Positions 1 to 11,408 of a stretch of DNA of 64,000 nt are shown here, in pieces (position 1 is the stretch's first letter; each line of letters opens with the position of its first letter). This DNA comes from Heracleum sosnowskyi (taxonomy: Eukaryota; Streptophyta; Magnoliopsida; Apiales; Apiaceae): positions 126,862,757 through 126,926,756 of the forward strand of contig CM061242.1 in the NCBI GenBank assembly GCA_030848705.1, written 5' to 3'. The position numbers were made by a program, and so were the translations under genes. The notes under the pieces were generated by a model. The model was not told the DNA's origin and made no database searches. It saw only the letters and a list, made by a program, of their open reading frames with translations.

Positions 1-903
1 AATTTTATTTGTTAAAAAAATAAGTAGGCATGTTAAAATAGCTAAACACTTTTAATTAATTAAAAACATTCAAACAAATTTTAAAATAAATGAGTAAGGG
101 TTTGCTCGTTATATTTTTGGAAAAGGAGGGGTTTTAGTATGGAAAAATAAAAAATGTAACACATATTTAGTTTAAAAAGGTAAATGCCCGTGATATTTTT
201 GGAAAATGAGGTTTCAAAATTTAATACTTTAAAATATTTAAATACGTTTTAAAATAAATAAGTAAAGAGTTTGTCCGTGATATTTTTAGAAAAAGAATGG
301 ATTTTAGTGAGAAAAATAGAAAAATTAAATTGAAAAAGATAATTTCCCGTGATATATTTAGAAAATGAGGGACTTTGTTAGAAAAAATCTATAATGTGTT
401 TTAGCTGAAAATGTAATTTGTTATAAATAGGTATTTGATTATTTATATTTTAATATTTTTAGTAATTGCATTTGTTAAGAAAAATAAGTAGGCATGTTAA
501 AATATGTAAACTTTTAAAAAAATAATTATAATATTAGGTTTGAAAATAAATAAGTAAAGTTTTGTCCGTGATATTTTTGGAAAATGAGGGGTTTTAGTAA
601 GAAAAAATAGAAAAACTAACATGTTTTAGTTAAAAAAGGTAATTGCCCGTGATATATTTGAAAAAGTAGGGGAATTTGTTAGAAAAAATTAAAAAGATAA
701 TGTATTTTAGGTGAAAAAGGTAATTGGTTAAAAATATGTAATATTAATATTTAATAATATATTTCTATAAATAAGTAAGATTAATTAAGTAAAAAGACGA
801 ATTTAAGAAAGGACAATTAAGTAAAATCACAACGTATCATACCGACCGACCAAACTTTTAATGTTTCGTCTATTATATAATAGTATAGTATTGATAGTAT
901 AGA
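1..903 (-). mobile_element. Helitron, 5' portion; 3' end lies outside the window
   Basis: AT-rich non-coding sequence closely matching the complete Helitron at 23245-24260. It shares the recurring phrase 'gtccgtgatatttttgga' and the same order of blocks. Read on the minus strand its 5' terminus is TCTATACTATCAATAC at 903, preceded by A, as expected for Helitron insertion between A and T. No Rep/helicase reading frame is visible, so this is a non-autonomous copy. The terminal hairpin and CTAG 3' end would lie a short way left of position 1. Confidence 0.75.
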
Positions 904-914
904 TAAGAGTAAAT

Positions 915-2021
915 TTCACTTTGCATCCTATTATTTTTGTTTGAAAACATATTGGATCCAACAGTACTTATAAAAGACTTACTTTACATCCCACAATCCA
1001 ATTTGCATCTGTTCCATCAAATCACCTTGAATAGCTCTGTTTCTTATATTATGAGGTTATTTAAGTAATAGAATAATTATGTATGCACAATAAATAATGT
1101 TAATTTTCTTTAGCTTCATTACGGTTTAAAAAAATAGCCTCTTATAATTATTTATATTCAATTATTGTAATTTTTTAAATTTTCTATTTATATACATAAC
1201 ATATATATCTTCTTTAAATTCAAAAGTAATTAATACAATATAATTAGTCCCGCGTTTTAAAATTTTCTTTAGAATTTTCATACAATATATTTATATTTTA
1301 ATTTTTTTCTCTACTTTCACATGTATATATCTCGTATTCATTTATAATTTTTACTTGTAAATTATTTAAATCTCACACTAAAAATACTAGAAATTAAATT
1401 TAATTACATTAAGTATTCATCAAACTAATAAAAATATATTTTTTAAAATTTTCACCTAAACAATAAATTATTATTACTTATAAATAAGAGATTAGTCTTG
1501 TATTGTACCTTTTGTCTTGTCAAATTATCCATTTTCTATTTTATCACTCCAATATTAACATAAGATATCTAAATTTTGTTCATCATATGTTAATTTAATT
1601 TTTGGATCATTAAAATAAAATTTTGAATTTAATAGATCGTACCAAAAAATTTAGAAGTGATTTTTAGTATCTTAAAAAAATGTCTAATTAACGGTTTAAA
1701 ATTTTATTTTTTTGTATAATGAACTCCATTATAATTTGAAATTAAATTGTTTATGTAATATTTTGTAATATTTTAATAATTTTAATATTTAAAGATTTAA
1801 TGTTTAAAATTTTGTTTTGTTATATTAATGAATGCCATAAATGTAATCTTTTGCTATATATAAACATGATACACTTAGATAGCCCTTCAATTGCAAACTG
1901 CATCCTAAAATATTCTTAATATTCTTGTGCGATGTAAAGATTCTTGTGTGATGTAAAGTGCGGAGGTTAGAAATATTGAACCTCGTCGTTTTCAAACGAA
2001 AATAATATGATACAAAGTGAA
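915..2021. mobile_element. Putative terminal-inverted-repeat DNA element
   Basis: The segment 915-948 and the reverse complement of 1988-2021 match at about 31 of 34 positions (core TTCACTTTG, ending TTTGAAAAC). They enclose about 1.1 kb of AT-rich sequence without a reading frame. No convincing target-site duplication was found, so the superfamily is open; an old non-autonomous element is the simplest reading. It starts only about 11 bp from the 5' end of the neighbouring Helitron. Confidence 0.5.
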
Positions 2022-2035
2022 TATGACTTTTTGGA

Positions 2036-2172
2036 TAACATGGTACTTGTAAAGAGTCTATAAATATCTAAATTCAATATCGTGCTACTTTTAAAGACTT
2101 ATTAAAAGTCTTGATTGAATAACACCATACTTATACTTTTAGAGACTCTTTAAATGCTAGAATTGAATAACT
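2036..2172. repeat. Degenerate tandem repeat, three units of 43-48 bp
   Basis: Three successive blocks share the pattern 'tacttgtaaagagt ... ctaaattcaata' with many differences. It is non-coding and sits just outside the right inverted repeat of the preceding element. Confidence 0.5.
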
Positions 2173-2339
2173 CAGTGGTGTCTGATTGGTCCTAATTAAA
2201 ATAATTATTATTTTTTGCATGAAGATTCAAGTATTATAATAAAATATTACAATTATTTTTATACATAAATGATCTACAAAATTAAATCAACTGTTGCAAG
2301 TATCTATTAATATATTAATTAATATTTCCTTTAATTTTT

Positions 2340-3060
2340 TTAAAATAATCAATTAACATCAAATTTGTTTAATTACAGTTTATGATATTAATATTTGATT
2401 ATTACCCTCACATCTCTATGTAAAATCTTAAATTACAGTCTTTAACAATTAAATATTCAAAAATATAAATTATATATTCAAGTCGTAAATATTATACGTA
2501 TACTCATAATGTTTCCTCGTTAAATGTGTTATATCATAGAGTGGTATTAGAAGTTTATCTATAAAAATGATTCTTTATTAAACGCATAACACAATAAATG
2601 ATCAAAATCTTGAAGTATATAAATATAATGAAGGATTTAATTAAAATTAAAAATAAAATAATTTCAATTGATAACCAAATTCTCGAAATATTTAAATATA
2701 ATAGGTAATGGAATTAATTTTTTTAATATAACCAATTAATATTGAATTTTTTTAGTTACAATAAAATAAATAATATTAACATTGGATAACTACCCTCAAA
2801 TCTGAGTGTAAAAACATTAAATTACGACATTTAACAATTAACTAATTAAAAATATAAATTATTGATTAAATTTGTAAAATTTATACATATACTCGTAATT
2901 CTTTCTTATTAAGTGTGTTGGATGATGGGGTGGTTTTTATGTTAAACACATTGTACAGTTGATGATCAACATCTTGAAACATATAAATATAATAATGGAT
3001 TTAAATTTTAATAAAAAAATAAAACAATTTCAATTGATAACCAAGTTTTTGAAATATATT
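2340..3060. repeat. Imperfect direct duplication, about 390 bp period
   Basis: The block around 2380-2530 recurs at about 2770-2920. Shared phrases include 'taccctca', 'tttaacaatta' and 'atactcgtaat/atactcataat'. The phrase 'ttgaaatatataaatataata' recurs in weaker form around 2610, 2690, 2975 and 3055. This is AT-rich intergenic DNA with no gene in it. Confidence 0.5.
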
Positions 3061-3084
3061 AATATAATAGTTAGTGGATTTAAA

Positions 3085-3600
3085 TTCTAATTTATAATAA
3101 AATTATTTTTGAATTTTGATTGTTAAATCGTGTTGTATGGATAGTCTAACCACCCCGGATTAATAAAATTAGATGAGGAAAGTTTTAATGAATTTAAATT
3201 CCAATTAAAAATAAATTATTTTTTGAATGTTGATTAGTTAATCGCGTTTTATTGATAATCTAACTACCCTTAATTAATAAAATTATATGAGTAAAATTTT
3301 AATGGATTTAACTTCTAATTGAAAGTAAAACAATATTTTGAATTTTGATTGTCAAATCGTTTTGCATGGATAGTCTAACCACCTCAGATTAATAAAATTA
3401 GATGAGAAAAGTTTTAATGAATTTAAATTTTAATTAAAAACCAAATATTTTTTGAATGTTGATTGGTTAATTGCGTTTTATGATAATCTAACCACCCTTA
3501 ATTAATAAAATTATATGAGGAAAGTTTTAATGAATTTAAATTCTAATTTAAAGTAAAATAATATTTTAAATTTTGATTGGTTAATCGCGTTGTTTGAATA
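3085..3600. repeat. Degenerate tandem array, about 114-bp unit, 4-5 copies
   Basis: The anchor 'gatagtctaaccaccc' (with variants) recurs at about 3139, 3254, 3369, 3482 and 3594. Between anchors are the phrases 'aataaaattagatgag' and 'gttttaatgaatttaaatt'. The region is non-coding and ends about 250 bp before the F-box gene, so it may form part of that gene's upstream flank. Confidence 0.6.
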
Positions 3601-3855
3601 GTCTAATACGAGAAAAGTTTTTACGATCGATTGGTGTAAAATTTAGGACTAAAATTTAGGATTAATATATGATAAGTACTAAAATAATTCATTATTTTTT
3701 TATTGGTTAAGTGCGTGGTAGACTAAGGTAATAAAGGATTTGTTTAATACTGCAAGAGAAATTTATTTAACCCTTGATAAGAAAACCCTAGGTAAAATAA
3801 GCAGACTCGTAGCCCTTCTTCAACTGAGCAATTCGCCGGTGACATAGTAAGGGAG

Positions 3856-4941
3856 ATGAGTATGGCTTTGTTGGACAATCCATTGAGTAATACTCTGATG
3901 GTGAAAAAGGAATTGAAGCTTTACAAATTACATAAAGATATCTTAGCTCAAATTCTGGTAAGACTGCCTGTAAAATATATCTTGCGATGCATGTGCATTC
4001 AAAATTCATGGTATAATCTAATACGCACTCCTACGTTTATCACCCTTCACTTAAATCATCAGAAAAGTAGCACCCACAAACGTACTACGTATCACTTGTT
4101 CTTGAATCTTCCTGATGACCTTAAATTAGCACTACGTTTCGATGATGTACAATGTGAAGAATTGTTAGTTGAAAACCTTCCGCCTGGCCTGTCTCACCTT
4201 AACTGGTATGAACTGACCCATGATTGGCATGCACTGTCACATGGTTTGATCTGCCTGAAACTCATGTGTTCTTCTAGTTTACGCGGCATATATCTGTGGA
4301 ATCCTCTTATTCAAAAATCTAAACTTCTTCAGCAATCACCTCTTCCAATGTATTCCGCTAAAAATACTATGTGGGAGGCATTAGCTTTTGGGTTTGTACC
4401 AGGACTTGGTGATTATGTTGTAGTACATATTCTAAAACCTGATTGGTTCGATGAACTTGAACCTCATCCCCACTCGGTCTTCATTGGTGTTTATAGTCTA
4501 AACACTAATTCTTGGAAGAAAATAACTATAAATAATTTTTTGGTTCATCGCATCGAGAGGGCAAGCGATGTTTTTATTAATGATACTGCATTTTGGGTAG
4601 GGCGCAATTTCGACAAGGATACTATAGTTATGTACTTTGATACAAAGACTGATACCCTGGGTGAAATCTTGTTGCCTGAATGGGCCTCGTCTTCTGTTTA
4701 TCCTGATATTCGTATTGTTCCATATGGTCAATCTATTGCTTGCTTTGCTAAAAGACGGAACTCTCAAAACTCAGATGATTGGAACATGTGGGTATTGGAA
4801 GGCAATTCGATTAATGAGTTTTCTTGGAAAACCAGAACTTCTTGCACAAGTGAAGAAGTTCGGGGAAGTATAGTGGGTATAAAATGCAAGGGTCCTTTTG
4901 TAGAGAGTCTGGTTTTTCTTGATATTGAAGAAAAGAATTGA
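3856..4941 (+). CDS. F-box protein with F-box-associated domain
   Basis: A single uninterrupted frame of 361 residues. Residues about 24-65 form an F-box (LHKDILAQILVRLP, then a conserved C-x-Q-NSWYNLIRTP-type end), which in this family binds the SKP1 subunit of an SCF ubiquitin ligase. Residues about 125-340 look like an F-box-associated domain: SHGLICL near 128, LWNPL near 147, ALAFGF near 176, then a run of beta-strand-like blocks. By family knowledge this C-terminal part chooses the substrate, which cannot be read here. The length is normal for intronless plant F-box genes. The ATG at 3856 follows a purine-rich context; a second in-frame ATG lies two codons on. A possible AATAAA signal is at 5079-5084. 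A broken partial copy lies at 5903-6060. F-box genes of this type turn over quickly, so an exact orthologue is not proposed. Confidence 0.88.
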   Translation: MSMALLDNPLSNTLMVKKELKLYKLHKDILAQILVRLPVKYILRCMCIQNSWYNLIRTPTFITLHLNHQKSSTHKRTTYHLFLNLPDDLKLALRFDDVQCEELLVENLPPGLSHLNWYELTHDWHALSHGLICLKLMCSSSLRGIYLWNPLIQKSKLLQQSPLPMYSAKNTMWEALAFGFVPGLGDYVVVHILKPDWFDELEPHPHSVFIGVYSLNTNSWKKITINNFLVHRIERASDVFINDTAFWVGRNFDKDTIVMYFDTKTDTLGEILLPEWASSSVYPDIRIVPYGQSIACFAKRRNSQNSDDWNMWVLEGNSINEFSWKTRTSCTSEEVRGSIVGIKCKGPFVESLVFLDIEEKN

Positions 4942-5156
4942 GGAACAGACCATCAGCAGATAAAGCAAGTGATTTCAGAATTTCGTGAAACATGGTTTTT
5001 CTTAATAATTTGACTTTTAAGATCGTTTATTTATTGACTACTACTGTGAGTTTGTAACTGTGTGATGCAATCAGTGACAATAAATTAGCAGTTTTACTTT
5101 AAAAATTCTCTTTAATTCTGTTTTGCTAATTAAATATCATATAGTGATTCATATAA

Positions 5157-5700
5157 TTAGCAATGCCTGGCTTTTGATACCAGAAATAAAGTGTCATTCT
5201 TGGGCAATAAGGCTAATACGTAAGATGCAAATGCTTCAAGTGAAAGGTGATTTTGAAAATGTATCATTCTGAAGGCTTCGGATGTTTTTAAGCCTCGAGC
5301 CTCGAAAGGGTCCAACCATTTCAGAGGATGGTGGTTGAAGAAAGGCGAACGGAACACTAATAAGAGCAGTCATAACAACTCAGCACATGTATATAAGTAG
5401 CATCACTTGAAAGGAGCCTAAAACATGCCTGTAAGGAATGCCACCCCTGCAAAAATGCCACCAGCAAGCAACTGCTCTTCTTGCTTGTGTCCTTGCCAAT
5501 CCATCTGTCAAAAAACAAAAAACGGGAGCAATATAGCAGAGAACTATCAATTTATAATAATTAAAAGAGAAGAGGACATGGATTTCTCGATCTATATTGG
5601 CCTTCCTCCCTTTCCAGAATGAAAGCCCGTGTTATTTACTGGAAGAATCTGAAATTTTATATTCAGGTTTAAGCAAATTTCTTGCTACTCTTTTTGAAGA
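5157..5700 (-). pseudogene. Broken duplicate of the SPCS1-like gene, with its flanks
   Basis: This stretch aligns with 6230-6895, which holds the intact signal peptidase subunit gene. The match covers its 3' flank, coding part (about 5280-5504, start codon complement at 5502-5504) and the beginning of the upstream intron. The coding copy keeps recognisable segments (MDWQG at the start, HPLKWLDP near the end). It has lost part of the first membrane segment, carries an internal TAG shortly after and is frameshifted. It is therefore a dead paralogue produced by local duplication. Confidence 0.8.
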
Positions 5701-5902
5701 TATTCATCGAAGTTGGTCATGGATATAGCAAAATAAATCTGAAAGGGCATTCCTATATTCAATAGTAGGGGAGACTGAATTAACATTGAAAACGACAATG
5801 AAGAACACGACTTTATCATGGTTCCACCAGGCCACACAATTGAACTTTAGCATGCACTGCGTTACAATTATCAGATGCAAACAGATATCAGATGCTCATA
5901 TT

Positions 5903-6060
5903 ATAACCTGACTGGTGCGATGATCGTGAACCTCATCCCCACTCGGTCTTCGTTGGTGTTTATAGTTTAAACACTAATTCTTGGAAGAAAACAACAATAA
6001 ATAATTTTTTGGTTAATCGCATTGAGAGGGCAAGCCATGTTTTGTTAATGATACTGTATT
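5903..6060 (+). pseudogene. Fragment of a second F-box gene copy
   Basis: About 155 bp closely match 4435-4590 of the intact F-box gene; the shared text begins 'aacctga' and runs through 'ttcttggaagaaaa'. Nothing of the F-box itself is left and the fragment cannot encode a product. It lies between the dead and the live SPCS1 copies, so the original duplicated unit was F-box plus SPCS1. Confidence 0.8.
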
Positions 6061-6429
6061 TTTAAATATAAACTTGTACTTGAACTGGCATTCTTTTGCT
6101 ATATTCATCAATTTACCATAAAATGTAGATTAACAGATGCATATGAACTTGTTACTGAAGTTCCTTTTAAGCACCTCCCTCGATCATTGCACACATTACA
6201 ATCAAAAACTCATGGGCATTAATTAGAGTAGCCGGAAAAGTGCTATTCCTAGGCAATGAGGCTAATAAGTACGAGAGAAATCCAGGAAAAGTAATTTTGC
6301 AAATGTATCATTCCGGATCATTTAAAAAGATAAACATTCATAAAGAGAATTAGCCACGGGTATAATTGCCTACAAGTCTACCACCTAGCCAAAACAAGAT
6401 GCATCAAGTGACTTCCAGTGACCTACTTC

Positions 6430-6705
6430 TTATAAGCCTTCTTCTTGCTTTGAACTACTACTAGTAGACTCCGGCTTAGGGTGTTTTTCAGCCTCAATAG
6501 GGTCTAACCATTTGAGAGGATGGCGATTGAAGAAAGGCCAGTTGGGAACACTAGCGAGAGCAGTCAAAACAACTCCGCCCATGTAAATAAGTAGCATCAT
6601 CTGAAAGGAGGCTGAAAAGTAGCCTGTGAGGAACGCCACCCCTGCAAATGCCACCAGCATTATCTGCATCAGCGTCTCTGCTAGCCTTTGTCCTTGCCAA
6701 TCCAT
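6430..6705 (-). CDS. SPCS1: Signal peptidase complex subunit 1 (SPC12 family)
   Basis: An intact 91-residue frame. It opens with MDWQGQRLAE, followed by two hydrophobic segments (about 13-33 and 37-55) and then the family signature PNWPFFNRHPLKWLDP, ending in a short charged, serine-rich tail. In this family the two helices form a hairpin in the ER membrane with both ends in the cytosol. The subunit is a non-catalytic part of the complex that removes signal peptides. The length equals that of other plant members. The start codon lies directly behind a splice acceptor (AG at 6706-6707), so the CDS is one exon and the gene has a 5'UTR intron. A broken paralogue lies at 5157-5700. Confidence 0.9.
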   Translation of the reverse strand: MDWQGQRLAETLMQIMLVAFAGVAFLTGYFSASFQMMLLIYMGGVVLTALASVPNWPFFNRHPLKWLDPIEAEKHPKPESTSSSSKQEEGL

Positions 6706-8050
6706 CTATCAACAAAGATGGGACATACGAAACACAGATATCACCAATTATAATTAGAAGAGAAAAAGAAAAGGATTTCTCAATCAACGCTGCATTACTT
6801 TCTTTCTAAAACAAAAGCTCATGTTATTTTTCAGAATTCAAATGAATCTGAAACTTCGAATTCAGGTTTTAAGCAAATCTCTTGCTACACACAATTTGTT
6901 TGTCAAGATCTATACTGAAGCTAAGTATAGGTACAAGTACAACGATTAAAAATTAAAGCGACACTCCACAAACCACACAAATATAATCTATCTCAATCTT
7001 CGCGTCTAACAATTTCAACTGATATATACAGGGGAAGAAGCGGGACTCAATTTACTACACGGGCCTACCTAGGATTACAATTCTCCCCACAAGTTGCACC
7101 CAAACAACTTCCGATTCAGGCAACCATCGGATTCCATATCAGATTTGCATCTCAGATGCAGAAGTTCTCGACTCTCAGTGCAAACAGAGTTGATAAAGAA
7201 GTCGATGCTTCAACAGCTCCGTTAGTCTGGTCTAAGAGGTGTCTAATTGTCAAGTCTCGGCGTCTAGTCCACAGAAAGCTGGCAACTAACTAGTGTTCTA
7301 GCCTTCTATTATCCTACATATATACATTATCCACACCGTAAACCAAAGACAGTCAGATCCTGAACTGCAACATGACCCCCTTACGCCTAAGCTTATATCC
7401 ACCATTACGACACAAAAATAACTACAGATTTAATCAATATCACGTCGTCTGATCCACGCCTCACCCAACAAAATTAATGATTTAATAAATTACAAAATAA
7501 CGGAACTTTTCTTGTTTCATCAACGCAACACTAAGCACCATCTCATAACAAACCATAGCAATTTAGCAACCCACATTTATTAAACTAGTGATCCCCGTGC
7601 GCTTAAGGTTACGGACCTAACGCAAATTCGATTAAAAAAAACTAAATCAAGCAACTAAATGGAACAAGATCAATATTGCTAGGTTTCTTTCTCCTAATAC
7701 ATTTTCCACAAGCATGTAATTAGGTCATTTAAAGATACAAGTGGTGTTGCTAAAATATACACTAATTTTATTCACTAAAACATAAAATATATACATTCCG
7801 TAAAGAGAGCAATTTATATATACATAAAAAACGACATTTCATAGGCCTCAAATTAATGATTAATAAAAAAAATCACTGCAAAAAAAGTTCGTAACTGCTA
7901 TAACATGTATATACAGAATCATGTGATACAGGAATTAGAATGGTGCATGTATATAAGTGATGTAAACAGTATTGAAGAGTACCTGTAAGAAACGCTTGTC
8001 GGAAGCAATTGAGATTTGATTGTAGAGAGAAATCAAAACCCCAAATGTTG
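6706..8050 (-). other. 5'UTR exon (about 7983-8050) and leader intron (6706-7982) of SPCS1
   Basis: On the minus strand a pyrimidine-rich leader ends TCTTACAG at 7983 and is followed by GTACTC, a good 5' splice site. The intron would run about 1.28 kb to ...TTGATAG directly before the ATG at 6705. Nothing else codes in this stretch. The first 190 bp of the intron (down to about 6890) are also present in the duplicated copy near 5510-5700. The transcription start is estimated, not seen. Confidence 0.65.
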
Positions 8051-8374
8051 ATTTTTGTACCTCACTCCCTCTATTTCATTTTTATACGCGCGTAAGAAAA
8101 TTAAAATAAGAAAAAAGATTATTTACTTTTTAATTAACATTTCAAAAAGGATGTTTATATTTGCACACCCAATATTTATAATTGCATATCCTAAAATATG
8201 TAATATTCTAGATCTATTGTGCTTTATTTTCTTGTAGGGTCAGGATGAAGAGATACTAAAAAAGAACTTTAGAACTGTTATAAATCGTTAGATTATTACT
8301 AAATTAACTGTGATTTAACTTATTTTTATATACAAAATTCTTATAAGGGTATTGTTGAAATAAAATAACTATAC
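8051..8374. promoter_or_regulatory. Upstream flank of SPCS1
   Basis: About 320 bp of AT-rich DNA between the likely SPCS1 leader and the left LTR of a retrotransposon. No clear TATA box or named element could be assigned. The LTR insertion at 8375 marks the farthest point of unaltered upstream sequence. Confidence 0.35.
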
Positions 8375-8889
8375 TGATATGGGCTAAAAATAACCCTAAA
8401 AATATAATTAATGACATATTAATTAGACCCGAATTGGTCCAAGAACACGGCCCAATATTCAAGGCCCGAAACCCTGATTATTCATTAATTACGAAATTAA
8501 TGAATAGGGAAAATATACAGCTCATAAAAAGAGTCCAAATTATGGCAGATTAGTCAAAGAAGGATCCAGAATCCCAATTAAAGGCAATTAATGAGTCATA
8601 GCCTTTATCGACAAGGAAAAGACTTATCCTGCAAGCAATACAATGTTTATCCAATATCAAAAAGGAGACTTATTCGCTAAGACTCCCAAACATACCATAA
8701 ATACTAGGCTCCAGACGCCTATATAAGGTCCCTGATCCTACAATCAGAACTACGTCTTTGGCTTGATTATCAACATTAATTGAGATACGTAGGCATCTTG
8801 TGAGGACCAATTTAGTCCGGAAACACGAGTGCAGCCATTAAAGCTCGAAGCTCATTAAATTCACAAAGTACGTTTTTTAATCCATAACA
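8375..8889 (+). repeat. 5' LTR of the gag-protease element
   Basis: 515 bp, TG...CA ends. The promoter-like TATATAAG at 8720-8727 would start the element transcript. It is identical in length to the 3' LTR, with differences seen at only four positions. Confidence 0.92.
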
Positions 8890-8910
8890 TTTGGCGCCGT
8901 CTGTGGGAAG
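8890..8910 (+). other. Primer binding site
   Basis: TTTGGCGCCGTCTGTGG follows the LTR directly. The TGGCGCC start is the common primer-binding type of plant Ty3/gypsy elements. Which tRNA primes was not determined. Confidence 0.7.
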
Positions 8911-8922
8911 ACAACATCAACC

Positions 8923-10457
8923 ATGGCAAACACACGAAGAACAGCTCGGGATACTCAAACTCCCGATGATCGCCCCATCACCTCTGAGGCTAATCAGCCA
9001 CCGCCGACTACCGGCACACAAGGGGCGAATATCCCCACCAACACTCAAGGACCGGAAATTCCGATTTCGGTTGAAGGGACGAATCCCCTGCAGATGGTCA
9101 TTCATGGATCTAATCCACAAGAGACCGTTCACCAGCAACCAATCACGACCTCTCCGCTGCTCATGAGTGCACCAAGGAGCCTTCAACTCCATACTACTGA
9201 TCTCCCTCAATACGCGAATCAGACTTTGGGGATGCCAAGCTATGGCATGCCCCCTCGACCCATGGCGGGCGGTAGTGGAACTAATCCAATCTACCATGAG
9301 GCATATGTGCCCCCTTATATTCAAGGTCTGGGACCCCAAAATCAACAAACTCGTCAGACCCCTCTCATTCAAGATTACTCTGGCCCATACACCGAGGATG
9401 AGGGTTATACAACTAGGGTGGATGTCGCCCCAAGAAGGAGACGTTCTTCCCAGACAAATCGGGAGCCACCCCAAACTACTAGGGAGAAACTTGCAGCCCA
9501 TGAGGCAGAGACTGCAAGGCTCAAAAAACTCCTTGCTGAAGAAGAGGCCGCTCAATCTCGGGGCCGAACGACTGAAGGAATCCCGATAATCAACTTGGAT
9601 CCACCAAGAGGGCTGAAGCCCCAAGGGGTGATCCTAGTATTCTGTTGCCCCTAGGAGATCCTGATGATCCTACACCACCGTTTACTCAAGACATCATGAA
9701 AACGGCTATATTCAGAAAGTTTAAGATGCCTTCGATCAAAGCCTATGATGGAACGGGAGATCCCGCAAATCATGTAAGGACCTTCTCAAATGCACTGCTG
9801 TTGCAGCCTGCCAATGACGCTGTAAAGTGTAGGGCGTTTCCACAAACCCTAGCGGGCATGGCTCAACGTTGGTATAGTCGCCTTCCGCCCAATTCTATTG
9901 GATCCTTCAAAGAGCTGAGTAAGGCATTCATCAATCAATTTGTTAGTGGGAAGATACATGAGAAAAGTTCTGCCTCTCTTATGGAGATTCGACAAGGCAA
10001 GAATGAAACGTTGAGAGAATACTTGAGTAGATTCACTAAGAAGGCTATAAAAGTCCCAAATTTGGAAGATAAAGTGGCTATGATAGCCCTACAGCAAGGA
10101 ACTACCGATGACCACTTCAGGAGGTCTTTGGCTAAACATCCCCCCGAAAACATGTTGTTACTACAAGATAGAGCCGGAAAGTATATCAAGGCTGAAGAAA
10201 GCATGAGAAAGTATGAACCCATTGTTGAGGGAAGTGAAAACGGAAAAAAGAGAAAGGAGACTCAAGAGTATGACGCTAGGGACAAATATCCCAGGACAGC
10301 GAAAGATTCCGACTCTCCACCTAAAAGGAACAACTTCGGACCCAGGTTCAATGAATATGCAAGGTTGAACACCTCAAGAAGTCAAATTCTGATGGAAATT
10401 GAGAAGGAAGAAGATCTTCGATGGCCAAAGCCGCTAAGATCCGACTTGGAGAAATGA
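8923..10457 (+). pseudogene. gag of the Ty3/gypsy-type element, one frameshift and one stop
   Basis: The first frame (8923-9654) begins MANTRR and is rich in Pro, Thr and Gln, typical of the variable gag N-terminus. It ends in a predicted helix with many Glu and Ala residues (about 190-215). The conserved Retrotrans_gag domain is in another frame (9645-10457), from AIFRKFKMPSIKAYDG on, with the hallmark MAQRWYSRLPPNSI and YLSRFTKKA. A single indel near 9620-9645 separates the two. A TGA at 10455-10457 interrupts the second frame, and the same frame continues behind it. Gag forms the particle in which the RNA is copied. With two breaks this copy is unlikely to make full Gag. Confidence 0.8.
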
Positions 10458-11408
10458 AACAAGAATCAATTCTGCCGTTTCCATAAAGAAGTTGGTCATG
10501 ACACCGACGATTGTAGACAACTGAAAGATGAGATCGAGTTATTAATCCGAAGAGGAAAACTCGATAAGTTCACTAAGGATGGGAATCGAGGAAATCAACA
10601 AGGAAGCTATGAAAGGAAAGACTATGATAGGAGGGACAACGACCAAGATCGTAATCCTAAGCCCCGAGGGCCTGTCATCAACATGATATTTGGAGGACCG
10701 ACTGTTGTTGGGTCCTCCCGAAACTCAAGAAAAGCTTATGCCCGAGAGGTAATGACTGTTGTAGGAGAAGCACCGAAACGTGCCAAGACAGAAGTGGCTA
10801 TTAGCTTTGATGATTCTGATCTTGAAGGGGTGAAGTTCCCCCATGACGACCCGTTGGTCATTATACCTGTAATAGGCAACTCTAAAACTAAGAGGGTTCT
10901 GGTAGATAATGGAGCTTCCGTGGACATCTTGTTCCATGACGCCTTCATCAAGATGGGATACACCGATTCACAACTGACTCCTTCAAACATGCCCATATAC
11001 GGGTTCAATGGGGTTGAATCTAAAGTAGAGGGAACTATTCAGCTCCCTATGACAATAGGGCAAGGTTCACAAACAGCAACTCAAATGCTGAACTTCGTGG
11101 TGATAAAAGCAACCTCGACTTATAATGCAATCCTTGGTAGGACAGGCCTTCATGCATTCAAGGTTGTTGCCTCAACTTACCATTTGAAAATCAAGTTCTC
11201 AACAAGGAACGGGGTTGGTGAAGAACAAGGAGATCAAAAGATGGCTAGGAATTGCTATGTAGCCGCGTTAAGGCCTGATGGAGTCGGGGGGCAGGTTCTC
11301 CCAATCGAGGTTATGAATTCAAAAGAAAAAGTCACCTACATTGGAGCATTGTTGCCTAAACCTTTGAAGGGACCGAGGTGCCTAGAACTTGGCATGCCTC
11401 AAATTTAA
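10458..11408 (+). pseudogene. gag zinc knuckle and protease-like domain, cut off from gag by a stop
   Basis: The frame continues from gag after the TGA. It begins with a zinc knuckle CRFHKEVGHDTDDC and the following QLKDEIELLIRRGKLDKF block, both standard for Tat-type elements. An aspartic-protease-like segment follows: VDNGASVDILF near 10900 as active-site region and NAILGRTGLHAF near 11130 as flap/second strand. The usual D[ST]GA is DNGA here, which in this lineage is often N or S at that site. The frame stops at 11408 and nothing like a reverse transcriptase follows. Confidence 0.75.

Noticed and set aside
5425..5622. Plus-strand frame of 65 codons with several Cys residues
   Set aside because: It lies opposite the dead SPCS1 copy, whose minus-strand similarity explains the sequence.
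8917..9624. Minus-strand frame of 235 codons opposite gag
   Set aside because: Shadow of the plus-strand gag frame; no recognisable motif and no start context.
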